A stretch of 64,000 nt of DNA from Sphingomonas sp. R-74633 (GCF_013416555.1 NZ_JACCFG010000001.1:806001-870000), one strand, 5' to 3'. Shown: positions 17,923-27,509, numbered from the stretch's first letter. The notes: generated from the sequence alone by a model not told the origin. A program made the numbers and translations.

Positions 17923-17974
17923 CGAGGATAGGGTATGGAGCCGCTAAAGTGCTCCGGCCCGTGGTGGGAGAGAG

Positions 17975-20719
17975 ATGATGATGCGGTTTCGCCTTTTGAC
18001 GGCCGTTGCGGTTCCCGCGCTTACCATGGCACTCGCGACGCCTGCTTTTGCACAGGATACTCAGACTCCGCCAGCCGACGCGTCGGCCCAGGACGATAAT
18101 AGCGCCCGCGATCCCAACGAGATCGTGGTGACCGCCCAGGGCCGTGCCCAGGTGCTCGCCGACGTGCCGCTCGCGGTCTCCGCGGTGAGCGCCGAGCAGC
18201 TCGAGCGCACCGGCGCGACCGACATCCGCAGCCTCAACCAGGTTGCCCCCTCGCTGCTCGTCTCCTCGACCGGCAGCGACGCCAACACCTCGGCGCGTAT
18301 CCGCGGCGTCGGCACGGTGGGCGACAATCCGGGCCTCGAAAGCTCGGTCGCGACCTTCATCGACGGCGTCTATCGCTCGCGTACCGGCCTGGGCCTCAAC
18401 GACCTGGGCGAAATCGAGCGGATCGAAGTGCTGCGCGGCCCGCAGGGTACGCTGGGCGGCCGCAACGCCTCTGCCGGCATGCTGAGCGTCACCACCAAGG
18501 CGCCGAGCTTCACCTTTGGCGGGATGGCCGAGGCGACCTACGGCAATTACGACTTCTGGCGCCTGCAGGGTGCGGTGACCGGCCCGATCTCCGAGCAGGT
18601 CGCCTTCCGCCTCGAGGGGCTCTACGCCAAGCGCAACGGCTTCTACAACGACGTGAACACCGGCCGCGACATCAACAATCGCGATCGCTATCTCGTCCGC
18701 GGCCAGCTGCTGTTCCAGCCGAATTCGGACATCTCGGTCCGCCTGATCGGCGACTATAGCTATCGCAAGGAAGATTGCTGCGCGGCCGTCTATGCGACTG
18801 CCGATGTGTCGCCGGCGAACAACGGCCTGATCGCGCCGGGTACCCCGGTGGCGACGGTGCTGACCGGCATTACCGGCACCACCTTCGCGCAGTATTTCCC
18901 GGGCTATAACAACGCCTATTCGCGCCGGATCGCGACGAGCGCCAACCGCTCCTATACCGGCATCACCAAGGACTGGGGCTTCTCGGGCGAGGTGAACTGG
19001 AATCTGGGCGGGGCGGAGATGACTTCGATCACCTCCTATCGTGACTATAAGAATACCCAGGCGGCCGATGCCGATTACGGCCTGGCCGACATCCTCTATT
19101 TCGGCCCCGCAAGCGGCCGCGAGTTCAAGACCTTCACCCAGGAACTGCGCTTCCACGGCACGGCCTTCAACGACAAGCTCGACTGGCTGGTCGGCGGCTA
19201 TTACGCCAACGAGGACCTGGAGACGAAGAGCCAGCTCAAGTTCGGCAACGACTATGGCCGCTTCGCCAGCTGCCGTATCGTTTATGGCTCGTTCAACGCC
19301 TTCTACGCACCCGGCAATGTCGGGTGCCTGAGCGCCACCGGCGTGGCGGTGCTCAGCAACTCGCTCGGACCGCTCGGACCGGCGGGCGCAGCGATGGTCG
19401 GCGGCCTGCAGCGGCTCGACACGGTACGCAACGTCGGCGACGACACGGCGAACTTCAACCAGAACAGCTCGAACTTCGCGTTCTTCACGCACAACATCTT
19501 CCACGTGACGAGCAACGTCGATCTGACGGTGGGCCTGCGCTACACCAACGAGACCAAGAAGCTCGACGCGAACTTCAACAACAACAACACCGCATGCCCG
19601 GCCCAGCAGGCGGCGCTGCTGCCGTTCATGGGCGTGCCCGCGCTGGCCCCGCTCGCCGGCGGCATCATCACGCTGACCTGCCAGGGCGGATCGTCCTCGG
19701 CACTCAACGCGCTGACGCTCAATGACGAGCGCAAGGAGAACAAGTTCACCGGCACGGCGATCCTGTCGTGGAAGCCGACCGACGACATGCTGCTCTATGC
19801 GAGCTATTCGCGTGGCTACAAGTCGGGCGGCTTCAACCTGGATCGCTCGGCGTTCAAGAACCCGCTGGCGACCCAGCCGCTGCCGATCTTCCCGATCAGC
19901 ACGGCGAATGCGGGCTATTATGCCGATGTCCTCCAGTTCGATGAGGAAACGGTCAACGCCTATGAAGCCGGCATGAAATATTCGAGCCGGGGCTTCAACC
20001 TGAACATCGCCGGCTTCCGCCAGGAGTTCAGCAACTTCCAGCTGAACACGTTCAACGGCACGGTCTACCTCGTCCAGAACATCAATGGCTGCAAGACCAG
20101 CCTGGGCGGTGCCGATCGTGACCTGAGCGCTGCCACGGGCACCTGCTCGCCGGACAATATCAAGCCGGGCGTGGTCTCGACGGGCTTCGAAGTCGAGATG
20201 GGCCTGTCGCCGGTGCGCGCGCTGACCTTCAACATGGGCGTGACCTACGCCAAGACGAAGTACGCCAACAACCTGGTCGGCTCGAAGACCGGCGCGCCGC
20301 TCGATCCGGCGCTGCGCCTGCTGCCGGGGGACCTGCTCTCGAACGCGCCGGAATGGGTGGTCACCAGCTCCGCGGCCTGGACGCCGTCGCTGGGTGGCGG
20401 CCTGCGCGGCCTGTTCTATGTCGATGCCCGCCTGGCCGACGACTATAACACCGGCTCGGATCTGTTCCCGCAGAAGGAGCAGGACAGCTTCGTGGTGGTT
20501 AATGGCCGTGTCGGCATCAGCGCCGAGGACCAGAAATGGGCCCTGGAGTTCTGGGTCCAGAACGCCACCAAGGCCAATTACATGCAGGTCGGCTTCAGCT
20601 CGCCGTTCCAGGCAGTGAGCACCACGCCGACGGCGGGTTATCCGGGCGGATCGCAGATCTTCTCGTCCTACCTCGCCGAGCCGCGCCAGTACGGCGTGAC
20701 GCTGCGCTCGCGCTTCTAA
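17975..20719 (+). CDS. TonB-dependent outer-membrane receptor
   Basis: Energy-coupled outer-membrane transporter of 914 residues. A signal peptide ends at PAFAQ. A TonB-box-like NEIVVTAQGR is followed by the plug domain (LADVPLAVSAVSAEQLERTG, IEVLRGPQGTLGGRNASAG). The barrel ends in EPRQYGVTLRSRF, the typical terminal aromatic. The sequence type is the sphingomonad receptor group, in which many paralogues handle carbohydrates or aromatic compounds; the substrate cannot be assigned. Three consecutive ATG codons start the gene after GGGAGAGAG; the first is chosen. A terminator follows. Confidence 0.95.
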   Translation: MMMRFRLLTAVAVPALTMALATPAFAQDTQTPPADASAQDDNSARDPNEIVVTAQGRAQVLADVPLAVSAVSAEQLERTGATDIRSLNQVAPSLLVSSTGSDANTSARIRGVGTVGDNPGLESSVATFIDGVYRSRTGLGLNDLGEIERIEVLRGPQGTLGGRNASAGMLSVTTKAPSFTFGGMAEATYGNYDFWRLQGAVTGPISEQVAFRLEGLYAKRNGFYNDVNTGRDINNRDRYLVRGQLLFQPNSDISVRLIGDYSYRKEDCCAAVYATADVSPANNGLIAPGTPVATVLTGITGTTFAQYFPGYNNAYSRRIATSANRSYTGITKDWGFSGEVNWNLGGAEMTSITSYRDYKNTQAADADYGLADILYFGPASGREFKTFTQELRFHGTAFNDKLDWLVGGYYANEDLETKSQLKFGNDYGRFASCRIVYGSFNAFYAPGNVGCLSATGVAVLSNSLGPLGPAGAAMVGGLQRLDTVRNVGDDTANFNQNSSNFAFFTHNIFHVTSNVDLTVGLRYTNETKKLDANFNNNNTACPAQQAALLPFMGVPALAPLAGGIITLTCQGGSSSALNALTLNDERKENKFTGTAILSWKPTDDMLLYASYSRGYKSGGFNLDRSAFKNPLATQPLPIFPISTANAGYYADVLQFDEETVNAYEAGMKYSSRGFNLNIAGFRQEFSNFQLNTFNGTVYLVQNINGCKTSLGGADRDLSAATGTCSPDNIKPGVVSTGFEVEMGLSPVRALTFNMGVTYAKTKYANNLVGSKTGAPLDPALRLLPGDLLSNAPEWVVTSSAAWTPSLGGGLRGLFYVDARLADDYNTGSDLFPQKEQDSFVVVNGRVGISAEDQKWALEFWVQNATKANYMQVGFSSPFQAVSTTPTAGYPGGSQIFSSYLAEPRQYGVTLRSRF

Positions 20720-20736
20720 ATCCCAGGAGGGTGTGG

Positions 20737-20776
20737 AACGGGCTCGCGGAGAAATCCGCGGGCCCGTTTCCGTTTG
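20737..20776 (+). terminator. Intrinsic terminator of the TonB receptor gene
   Basis: Arms at 20737-20750 and 20755-20768 form a 14-base stem (one G-T pair) with a GAAA tetraloop, followed by TTCCGTTTGTT. It lies 17 bases after the stop and ends just before the stop of the convergent DUF1254 gene. Confidence 0.85.
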
Positions 20777-20777
20777 T

Positions 20778-22139
20778 TCAGCCCATGCGGCGCACGGGCG
20801 GAGGCGTCCAGCTGCCGTCGATCACGGCGGGTCTCGGCCCATAGGCGCGCAAATACAGCGTGAAGTCGGCGCCGGCGGGGGCGGGCAGCCAGTTGCTCTC
20901 GCGTTCGGGCCCGGGCGTATCCGCCTGGACGAGGAGCGTCAGCGACCCGTCCGCGCCGGTCTGCAGCGACTTGTTCTTGGTGCCGAGCGAATAGCGGTCG
21001 ATCGGGTTGGGCACGAAGAAATGATGCGCGTCGTAAAGGGTGAGCGACCAGAAGCCGTCAACGGGCGGGGTCTGGCCGGCGGGGAAGGTGACTTCATAGC
21101 GATTGTCGCCGTTCAGCCGCGCGCCGTCGGCATCGAGGTCCTGATAGAGATAGCAGGTCTCGTTGGCCGAATTGACGAGGATGTTCGATCGAGCGACGGC
21201 GGTGCGGGTGAAATGATCGGTGCCGAACACCGCGCCATTGGCGATCGTGCTCCAACGGTTGCCGGCCTGGATGCCCCAGTTGCGGAACTGGAGCAGCGGA
21301 TCGATCAGTTCGACATCGGTGCGTCGGGCCTCGTCGATCGCGGCAGACTTGAGCGCGGGATCGCGGGCGATGGCATCGAGCAGCGCCTGCGCCTCGGCAT
21401 AGAGCGCTTCCTCGCCGGGACGGGCGGGAGCGTCGGCCAGCACGTCGGGGAGCTGGTCGAAGAACTTGTCGGGAAAGACCCATTTGGTCTCCTCCGATCC
21501 GGCCTCATTGCCCATGAATCTGGGGAGCTGGCGCCAGTCGCGGCGCTTCGGCGTGCTGGTGAACTGGTCGAGCGTGTAGATGTCGAGCCCGTCGATCAGC
21601 TCCTGGATCGCCGCGCGGTCTTCGTCGCTGTCGTCCTGGAAGACGCGCGGGACGAGCATCGCGGTGTTGCCGGGGCAGTGGAAGACCTGGGTGATGCCCT
21701 TGGGGACTTCGCCCTGCCAGCCGGGGCCGGTGATCAGGTAGAATCCCGCCTTGCTGCCATACATCGAGCCAAGCTTAAGGAAGCTGTCGGTGCGCAGATC
21801 GACGCCCTCATAGACCCAGAAGCGGTCGCCGAAATCGGGGACCTGGAGGACGACCGGCGAACGTTCGAGCGCGGCGATGCCGGCGCCATAGACCACGTCC
21901 TGGTTGGGACAGGCGACCCAGCGCTGCTCGGGCGCGATATAGTCGTGGAGCATCGACAGCGTGTTGAGCGGGGCGAGCGGGAGGACGCCGTTCATCAGCC
22001 CGGGCGCGGGCGCCTGATCGAAGGCGAGGCGGCGGTTCCAGACATTCACCAGCGGCCAGGCCCAGAAATAGACATGGCGCGCGGCCATGCGGGCATAGGC
22101 TTCGGTGACCTTGGTGGAGCGGGTCGGGGCGGCAGGCAT
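20778..22139 (-). CDS. DUF1254/DUF1214 domain protein (long form)
   Basis: A 453-residue protein without an evident signal peptide. The N-terminal half (VYFWAWPLVNVWNRR, then WVACPNQDVVYGAGIAALE) is DUF1254-like. The C-terminal half is DUF1214-like, with FWSLTLYDAHHFFVPNPIDR and ends PAVIDGSWTPPPV. The role of this pair of domains is largely undescribed. A relative of about 320 residues lies at 25208-26179, and a sulfatase lies between. The ATG has GGAGGACC directly upstream. A motif shared with the sulfatase gene lies 52 bases upstream of the start. Confidence 0.9.
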   Translation of the reverse strand: MPAAPTRSTKVTEAYARMAARHVYFWAWPLVNVWNRRLAFDQAPAPGLMNGVLPLAPLNTLSMLHDYIAPEQRWVACPNQDVVYGAGIAALERSPVVLQVPDFGDRFWVYEGVDLRTDSFLKLGSMYGSKAGFYLITGPGWQGEVPKGITQVFHCPGNTAMLVPRVFQDDSDEDRAAIQELIDGLDIYTLDQFTSTPKRRDWRQLPRFMGNEAGSEETKWVFPDKFFDQLPDVLADAPARPGEEALYAEAQALLDAIARDPALKSAAIDEARRTDVELIDPLLQFRNWGIQAGNRWSTIANGAVFGTDHFTRTAVARSNILVNSANETCYLYQDLDADGARLNGDNRYEVTFPAGQTPPVDGFWSLTLYDAHHFFVPNPIDRYSLGTKNKSLQTGADGSLTLLVQADTPGPERESNWLPAPAGADFTLYLRAYGPRPAVIDGSWTPPPVRRMG

Positions 22140-22190
22140 AGGTCCTCCTTCGGCGCGGGAGGCAGGCTAAGCGCCGGGCATGCCGGACCC

Positions 22191-22205
22191 TATCGGGGGA
22201 AACCC
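22191..22205 (-). promoter_or_regulatory. Shared motif GGGTTTCCCCCGATA upstream of the DUF1254 gene
   Basis: Reads GGGTTTCCCCCGATA on the minus strand. The same 15-mer with one change lies at 25058-25072, upstream of the sulfatase gene. Distances to the two start codons are nearly equal (52 and 53 bases). A 12/15 match in the same orientation precedes the second DUF1254 gene. Confidence 0.55.
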
Positions 22206-22292
22206 TTGCTCGAGGCACGGGCAGGTGCGGAGCTTTCAGAAGCGGTTCAGGCGGGTGGCGCGAAGATGGCATCGATGTTGAAGGAATTGATC

Positions 22293-22664
22293 ATGCGTGC
22301 CCTGCTGCCTGTCCTTGGCCTTCTCGTATTTGCCGCCCCGCTGCCCGCCTTCGCGCAGGCCGCTCCGGCGGCGCATTGCGCGGTCAGCGTGCAGTTCGGC
22401 AGCTATGCGATGGGGATCGACCGGCCTGCGTTCGAGCGGGTGCGGACGCTGCTGGCGCATGACCGCGGCGTGCTGACGGTGGAGCATCAGCGCTGGGGCC
22501 GCGAAGGCGAGACGACGCTGTGCGTGCAGCTGCGCAAGGCAAGCGATACGCGGCGGGTGTTCGGCCGCGTGAAGGCGGCGCTGCCCGCCCGGCCGAAGGG
22601 GCCGGTCACGCTCGAGGCACGCGGCGGGCTACGCTTCACGGCACCGCGAAGCACCGCCCGCTGA
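22293..22664 (+). CDS. Small secreted protein, unknown function
   Basis: A 123-residue precursor. The ATG at 22293 has AAGGA seven bases upstream and gives a good signal peptide (MRALLPVLGLLVFAAPLPAFAQ). Two ATGs upstream at 22266 and 22275 would add a non-typical leader. The mature part has two cysteines (AHCAVSV and TTLCVQL) that could form a disulfide, and a mix of beta-strand-like segments. I do not recognise a family. It converges on the sulfatase gene with a 4-base gap. Confidence 0.75.
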   Translation: MRALLPVLGLLVFAAPLPAFAQAAPAAHCAVSVQFGSYAMGIDRPAFERVRTLLAHDRGVLTVEHQRWGREGETTLCVQLRKASDTRRVFGRVKAALPARPKGPVTLEARGGLRFTAPRSTAR

Positions 22665-22668
22665 GCCG

Positions 22669-25005
22669 CTATTCCGCTGCCACTGCCTCGCGTTTCGGCG
22701 CGGTCTCTGCGGAGGGCCTAGCGCCGGGCTTGATCTCGATCGTCACCTTCTCGATCCGCCCGGTGAACTTGAACGGCATCTTGTAGGTGAAATCGATCGG
22801 CGAGCCGGTGTCCATGCCGATGTCGAGCCCCTCGCCGAGCGAGAACTGGATCGGCACCGAACGCTCGATCCGCCCTTCGGCCAGCACTTCGCCGTCGGCC
22901 GAGACGGTGAACTTGCCGCCCTTGCCCATGCCGCCGCCATCATAGGCGAAGTCGACGACGAGGATGTGGCGGCCCGCGCCGAGCGCCTTGCTGGCCGCGA
23001 AGGTGGGACGGTCGACCGAGAGGAAGTTATAGACAAAGACCGGCTTGCCTTCGCGCAGATAGAGACCGTAGCCACCCTCGAGCCCGCCATGGGTGACGAT
23101 CATGCCCTCCGCTCGATCGTCGGGCAGCTCGATCTCGGCGGTGATCGTCCAGCTCTTGTTGAGCATCGGCAGGCAGGCGGCATCGGGCAGCCCGACCTGG
23201 CCTTCATGATAGACCGCCCTGGTGCGGTGACCGACCATCGAGGGGCGGCCCATCGCCTCGGCATTCATCCGGATCGTCGCGCGCCAGTCGAGCGGGAGGA
23301 CGTTGTATTTCGCGGCCTCGACCCACCAGAGGTCCTGCAGCTCGCGCAGCTTGTCCGGATGCTCGGCGGCGAGGTCGCGGGCCTGGGAGAAGTCCTTGTC
23401 GAGCTTGTAGAGTTCCCACACCTGATCGTCGGGGCTCCAATCCTCCGAGCGAACCGGCTGCCAGGGGACGAAGCTTGGTGCCGAGGCCATCCAGCCATCG
23501 TGATAAAGGCCGCGATTGACCCCCAGCTCGAAATACTGGGTCTTGCGATGGCTGGCCGCGCCGGCATCTTCGAAGACATGGGCGAAGCTGACGCCCTCGA
23601 TCGGCTTTTGCTGGATGCCGTTGAGCTCGGTGGGCGCGGTGATGCCGCAGATCTCGTAGAGCGTCGGCACGATATCGATCGTGTGGATGAACTGGTCGCG
23701 CAGCCCGCCGGCTTCCTTGATCCGGTCGGGCCAGGAGATGATCATCGGGTTGCGCGTGCCGCCGAAATGGCTGGCGACCTGCTTGGTCCATTGGAAGGGC
23801 GTGTTCATCGCGTGCGCCCAGGCCGAGGGGAAATGGTTGAAGTGCTTCGGCCCGCCGAGCTCATCGATCGCCTTGATATTGTCTTCCCACTTCTCGGGGA
23901 AACCGTTGAAGAACATGTTCTCGCACAGCGACCCCTCGATGCCGCCCTCGGCGCTCGAGCCATTGTCGCCGGCGATGTAGAGGATGATCGTGTTGTCGGC
24001 GTCGGGCAGTTCCTTCACCGCGTCGATCACCCGGCCCATGGCGACATCGACCTGCGCGCCATAGCCGGCGAAGACTTCCATCATCCGGGCATAGAGGCGC
24101 TGCTGGTCGGCATTCAGGCTGTCCCAGGCGGGCAGACCCTTCGAGCGCGTGGTCAGCTCGGTATCCTGCGGAATCACGCCCCGCTGCTTCTGCCGTTCGA
24201 TCGTCGCCTCGCGATAGGCGTCCCAGCCGCTGTCGAACTGGCCCTTGAACTTGTCTGCCCACGCATTGGGCGCGTGGTGCGGGGCGTGGGTGGCGCCGGG
24301 GGCGACATAGAGGAAATAGGGCTTGTCGGGCGCGATGCTCTTCACCTTGCGCACCCAGGTGATCGCGCGGTCGGCGAGGTCCTCGGTCAGGTGATAATCG
24401 GGATCGTCCGAGGCGGGGACGAGATCGCGGTTCTCGAACAGCAGCGGGTTCCAATGGTTCATGTCGCCGCCGTTGAACCCATAGAAATAGTCGAAGCCCA
24501 GGCCATTGGCCCAGCGATCGAACGGGCCGGTCGCACTCGTCTCCCAGGTGGGGGTATTGTGGTTCTTGCCGATCCACGCGGTCATATAGCCGTTCTGGCG
24601 CAGCACCTCGCCGATCGTGCCGCAGCTGCGCGGGAGGATGCAGCAATAGCCGTCATAGCCGGTCGCCAGTTCGGTGATCCCGGCGAAGCTGGTCGAATGG
24701 TGGTTGCGCCCGGTGATCAGCGCGGCGCGGGTGGGGCTGCACAAGGCGGTGGTATGGAAATAGTTGAAGCGCAGCCCTTCCTCGGCGAGCCGGTCCATGG
24801 TGGGCGAGGGGACGCCGCCGCCAAAGGTGGAGAACTGGCCGAAACCGACATCGTCGAGCAGGATCAGCACGATATTGGGGGCGCCCTTGGGCGGCTGCAC
24901 CGGCTGGGGAAAGGTTGCCGGATCGCTATCCTGATAGGTGCGGCCGACTTCGCCGGTGAAGTGGAAATCGGGGCGCGGCAGGACGTCCGGGGTCTCGCTC
25001 GGCAT
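22669..25005 (-). CDS. Arylsulfatase family enzyme
   Basis: A formylglycine-dependent sulfatase of 778 residues. The metal-binding DD is at 51-52 (NIVLILLDDVGFG). The modification motif CSPTRAALITGRN places the Cys that becomes formylglycine at C89. IGKNHN and the second metal-site segment IAGDNGSSAEGG are also present. No signal peptide is visible, so it is probably cytosolic, and it has an additional C-terminal beta-rich domain of about 200 residues. The ATG follows GGAG. It is flanked by two DUF1254 genes and shares an upstream motif with them. Confidence 0.95.
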   Translation of the reverse strand: MPSETPDVLPRPDFHFTGEVGRTYQDSDPATFPQPVQPPKGAPNIVLILLDDVGFGQFSTFGGGVPSPTMDRLAEEGLRFNYFHTTALCSPTRAALITGRNHHSTSFAGITELATGYDGYCCILPRSCGTIGEVLRQNGYMTAWIGKNHNTPTWETSATGPFDRWANGLGFDYFYGFNGGDMNHWNPLLFENRDLVPASDDPDYHLTEDLADRAITWVRKVKSIAPDKPYFLYVAPGATHAPHHAPNAWADKFKGQFDSGWDAYREATIERQKQRGVIPQDTELTTRSKGLPAWDSLNADQQRLYARMMEVFAGYGAQVDVAMGRVIDAVKELPDADNTIILYIAGDNGSSAEGGIEGSLCENMFFNGFPEKWEDNIKAIDELGGPKHFNHFPSAWAHAMNTPFQWTKQVASHFGGTRNPMIISWPDRIKEAGGLRDQFIHTIDIVPTLYEICGITAPTELNGIQQKPIEGVSFAHVFEDAGAASHRKTQYFELGVNRGLYHDGWMASAPSFVPWQPVRSEDWSPDDQVWELYKLDKDFSQARDLAAEHPDKLRELQDLWWVEAAKYNVLPLDWRATIRMNAEAMGRPSMVGHRTRAVYHEGQVGLPDAACLPMLNKSWTITAEIELPDDRAEGMIVTHGGLEGGYGLYLREGKPVFVYNFLSVDRPTFAASKALGAGRHILVVDFAYDGGGMGKGGKFTVSADGEVLAEGRIERSVPIQFSLGEGLDIGMDTGSPIDFTYKMPFKFTGRIEKVTIEIKPGARPSAETAPKREAVAAE

Positions 25006-25057
25006 GGCTGGTCTCCTGAAGGGAGTGCCGAGGGTAATCCGCTTGGAGACGCGGCTT

Positions 25058-25072
25058 TATCGGGGGGAACCC
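25058..25072 (-). promoter_or_regulatory. Shared motif GGGTTCCCCCCGATA upstream of the sulfatase
   Basis: Reads GGGTTCCCCCCGATA on the minus strand, 14 of 15 identical to the copy at 22191-22205. It is 53 bases from the sulfatase ATG, against 52 for the other copy. Could be an activator or sigma-factor site. Confidence 0.55.
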
Positions 25073-25120
25073 GCAGGGGCGGCGGGGGAAATATCCGGGG
25101 ATCAACCCAAGAGGTTCTGC

Positions 25121-25135
25121 GGGTTGGCCCCGATG
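25121..25135 (+). promoter_or_regulatory. Third copy of the motif, upstream of the second DUF1254 gene
   Basis: Reads GGGTTGGCCCCGATG on the plus strand, matching 12 of 15 positions of the two minus-strand copies and keeping the same orientation to its gene. The distance to the ATG at 25208 is longer (72 bases). Confidence 0.4.
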
Positions 25136-25207
25136 CCGCGGCCGCTCGGTCGTTTCCTATAACGGCCTCGGGTCGCCCGCGAGCGGTCCGAATCCCGGAG
25201 AACCGCG

Positions 25208-26179
25208 ATGAATGCAGAGACCAGCCTGGCGAGCGTGCCCGTCACCACCGACAATTTCATTCGCGCTGAATCGGATCTCTATTTCGGCCATAGCGTGAGC
25301 GCGGGCGCGCTCGGCAAGTTCGTGCCGATGCGCGAGCCCATGGCGATCGACAACCAGACGGTGATCCGCGCCAATCGCGACACGCTGTACTCGCGGGCGG
25401 TGTTCGATCTCGATGCCGGGCCGGTGACGATCACCTTGCCCGATGGCGGCGAACGCTTCCTGTCGATGCAGGTGTTCGACGAAGACCAGTACACGCCGGA
25501 AGTGATCTACAAGCCGGGCCGCTACAGCTTTACCCGCGAGGGCGTAGGCACGCGCTACATGCTGATCGGTATCCGTATTCTGGTGAACCCTGCCGACCCC
25601 GGGGATCTTGCCGCGGTCCACGCGCTCCAGGACGCGGTCCAGGCCGAGCAACCGGGAGGCGCGGGCAGTTTCGAGGTGCCGAACTACGACAAGGCGAGCC
25701 AGGACAGGGTGCGTGAGGCGCTGTTGACGCTCGCCTCGATGCTGCCCGATGTGAGCCACGCTTTTGGTGCGCGCGGCACGGTGGATCCCGTCCGTCGCCT
25801 AGTGTGTACGGCCGCTGCCTGGGGCGGCAATCCCGACAAGGAAGCGAGCTATCTGAACGTCACCCCGGAGCGCAACGATGGCGATACGGTCTATCGGCTC
25901 CGGGTGCGCGATGTGCCGGTGGACGGCTTCTGGTCAATCAGCGTCTACAACGCCGAAGGCTATTATGTCGCCAATCCGCAAAATGCCTACTCGGTGAACA
26001 ACATCACCGCGCAGAGGGAAGCGGATGGGTCGATCGTGATCCAGTTCGGCGGCTGTGATGGCAGCGGGGCCAATTGCCTGCCGATCGTGCCGGGGTGGAA
26101 TTACATGGTGCGGCTGTACAGGCCGCGGGCGGCAATCCTAGACGGCAGTTGGCGGTTTCCGGAGGCGGAGCTGGCGTGA
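25208..26179 (+). CDS. DUF1254/DUF1214 domain protein (short form)
   Basis: A 323-residue protein, no clear signal peptide. It shows NQTVIRANRDTLYSRAVFDL and the DUF1214-like VDGFWSISVYNAEGYYVANP, ending AAILDGSWRFPEAELA, which parallels the C terminus of the longer relative at 20778-22139. Function is unknown. Divergent from the sulfatase across 202 bases, and convergent with the TetR gene with 7 bases between stop codons. Confidence 0.9.
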   Translation: MNAETSLASVPVTTDNFIRAESDLYFGHSVSAGALGKFVPMREPMAIDNQTVIRANRDTLYSRAVFDLDAGPVTITLPDGGERFLSMQVFDEDQYTPEVIYKPGRYSFTREGVGTRYMLIGIRILVNPADPGDLAAVHALQDAVQAEQPGGAGSFEVPNYDKASQDRVREALLTLASMLPDVSHAFGARGTVDPVRRLVCTAAAWGGNPDKEASYLNVTPERNDGDTVYRLRVRDVPVDGFWSISVYNAEGYYVANPQNAYSVNNITAQREADGSIVIQFGGCDGSGANCLPIVPGWNYMVRLYRPRAAILDGSWRFPEAELA

Positions 26180-26186
26180 GCGCGCC

Positions 26187-27425
26187 TCAGTCCCCCAGCA
26201 CCCGATCGTCGAACAGGCCGAACGCCAGCGTCGAGGCGTAGCAGGCCACCGCGCGGTCGCGGGACATGGTACTGGCCCATTTGCGCATGTCGAAGGCGGC
26301 GTTCTGCAGCGCCATCAGCGTCTGCGAGGCGACGAGCGGGTCGATCGCGCGGATCGAGCCCTGGGCGATGCCGTCGGACAGCATGCCGGCAAAGCGGCGG
26401 GCGATGCGGTTCGAGCGGTCGATCATCGTCGAGCGGACCTGCGGCGGCAGGCCGGAGAGCGCGGTGGTGCGCAGCAGCGGGCCGCGCTCGCTGAACTGAT
26501 AGTCGAGCAGCGTGGCGATCGTGCTTTCCAGCTGCTCCCAATGCGTGCCGCCGCGGGTCTCGGCCAGGCGCTGGGCATCGGCAATGATGTCGAAGCTGCG
26601 CTTGTAGCAGGCGATGACTAGCTCATCCTTGGCGTCGAGATGGTGGTAGAAGCTGCCCTTGGTGACGTTGAGCTCGCTGGCGATCTTCTGAACGGAGGCG
26701 CCGCGATAGCCGAGCTCGTTGATCAGGCGGGTGGCGGCGAGGAGGAAGGCTTCGCGGCCGGGTTCGGGCTCTTCATGCTCGAGATCGAGGACATGCGGCG
26801 TCCACGCCTGGCCCGGGCCGGCGATGCCGGTGCGGAACACGTCCATCAGGCGCGCCTCGACGCGGGGATATTCGTCGACCTCGTAGCGCGGCAGCCACGC
26901 CGTCAGCCAGAAGGTGTTTTCGAGCAGGACGTGCGCGCGGGCGCCGTGGAGATCGGTCTCGGCGCGGCTCACGGCCGGCCCCCAGAGCGCACGGGTCTTG
27001 CGGAAGATGTCGCGCCAGCGATCGAGCAGTTCGCGCTTGATCGGGTCTTCCATGGCGCGCAGGTCGGAGAGGATCGCGAAGTCGCGCGCCTCGCCGCGGC
27101 GGATGCGGGCGAGCCGCTCCATGTTGATGTTGAGATAGCGCGCGACGCGCGCCTCGGGCGTCGGCTCCTGCGCGGCGTCGTCGAGCATCGCGTCGAGCCG
27201 GTCGAGCGTGTGCTCGAAGGCAGCGGCGGCAAGGTCTTCCTTGCGCTTGAAGTAATAGGTGACCGACGTGGTGTTGAGGCCGACGCGGCGGGCCACGTCG
27301 GCGAAGGTCATTCCCTTGGCGCTCTGCTCGTTGATCGCATCCGCAGCCGCGGCGAGGATTGCATCCCGCTTGGCTTGGAAGCGTTTCGTCGCGCTTGCGA
27401 TTTCTAATTTCCCCGGTGCATTCAT
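26187..27425 (-). CDS. Tandem TetR-family regulator (two TetR units in one chain)
   Basis: A 412-residue protein with two TetR helix-turn-helix domains: residues 21-64 ([20 protein letters not shown]) and 225-270 ([20 protein letters not shown]). Each is followed by its own all-alpha ligand-type region, so it is a natural fusion or duplication of about twice the usual TetR length. The ATG at 27425 is preferred; the frame upstream is not conserved-looking and would run into the promoter region. Divergent from the acyl-CoA dehydrogenase operon at 27568, which it is the obvious candidate to repress. Confidence 0.9.
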   Translation of the reverse strand: MNAPGKLEIASATKRFQAKRDAILAAAADAINEQSAKGMTFADVARRVGLNTTSVTYYFKRKEDLAAAAFEHTLDRLDAMLDDAAQEPTPEARVARYLNINMERLARIRRGEARDFAILSDLRAMEDPIKRELLDRWRDIFRKTRALWGPAVSRAETDLHGARAHVLLENTFWLTAWLPRYEVDEYPRVEARLMDVFRTGIAGPGQAWTPHVLDLEHEEPEPGREAFLLAATRLINELGYRGASVQKIASELNVTKGSFYHHLDAKDELVIACYKRSFDIIADAQRLAETRGGTHWEQLESTIATLLDYQFSERGPLLRTTALSGLPPQVRSTMIDRSNRIARRFAGMLSDGIAQGSIRAIDPLVASQTLMALQNAAFDMRKWASTMSRDRAVACYASTLAFGLFDDRVLGD

Positions 27426-27509
27426 TGCAATCAGTCTAGCCGATTTGGGGCTAACCAAAAGCGCTTTTTTGAATCGCGGTTGTGCTGATTTTCGCAGAGG
27501 CCCGACTTT

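Noticed and set aside
17915..19504. Long minus-strand frame
   Set aside because: Opposite the TonB receptor, whose plug and barrel motifs are clear; shadow frame.
22966..25269. 767-codon plus-strand frame
   Set aside because: Antisense to the sulfatase with its CSPTR motif.
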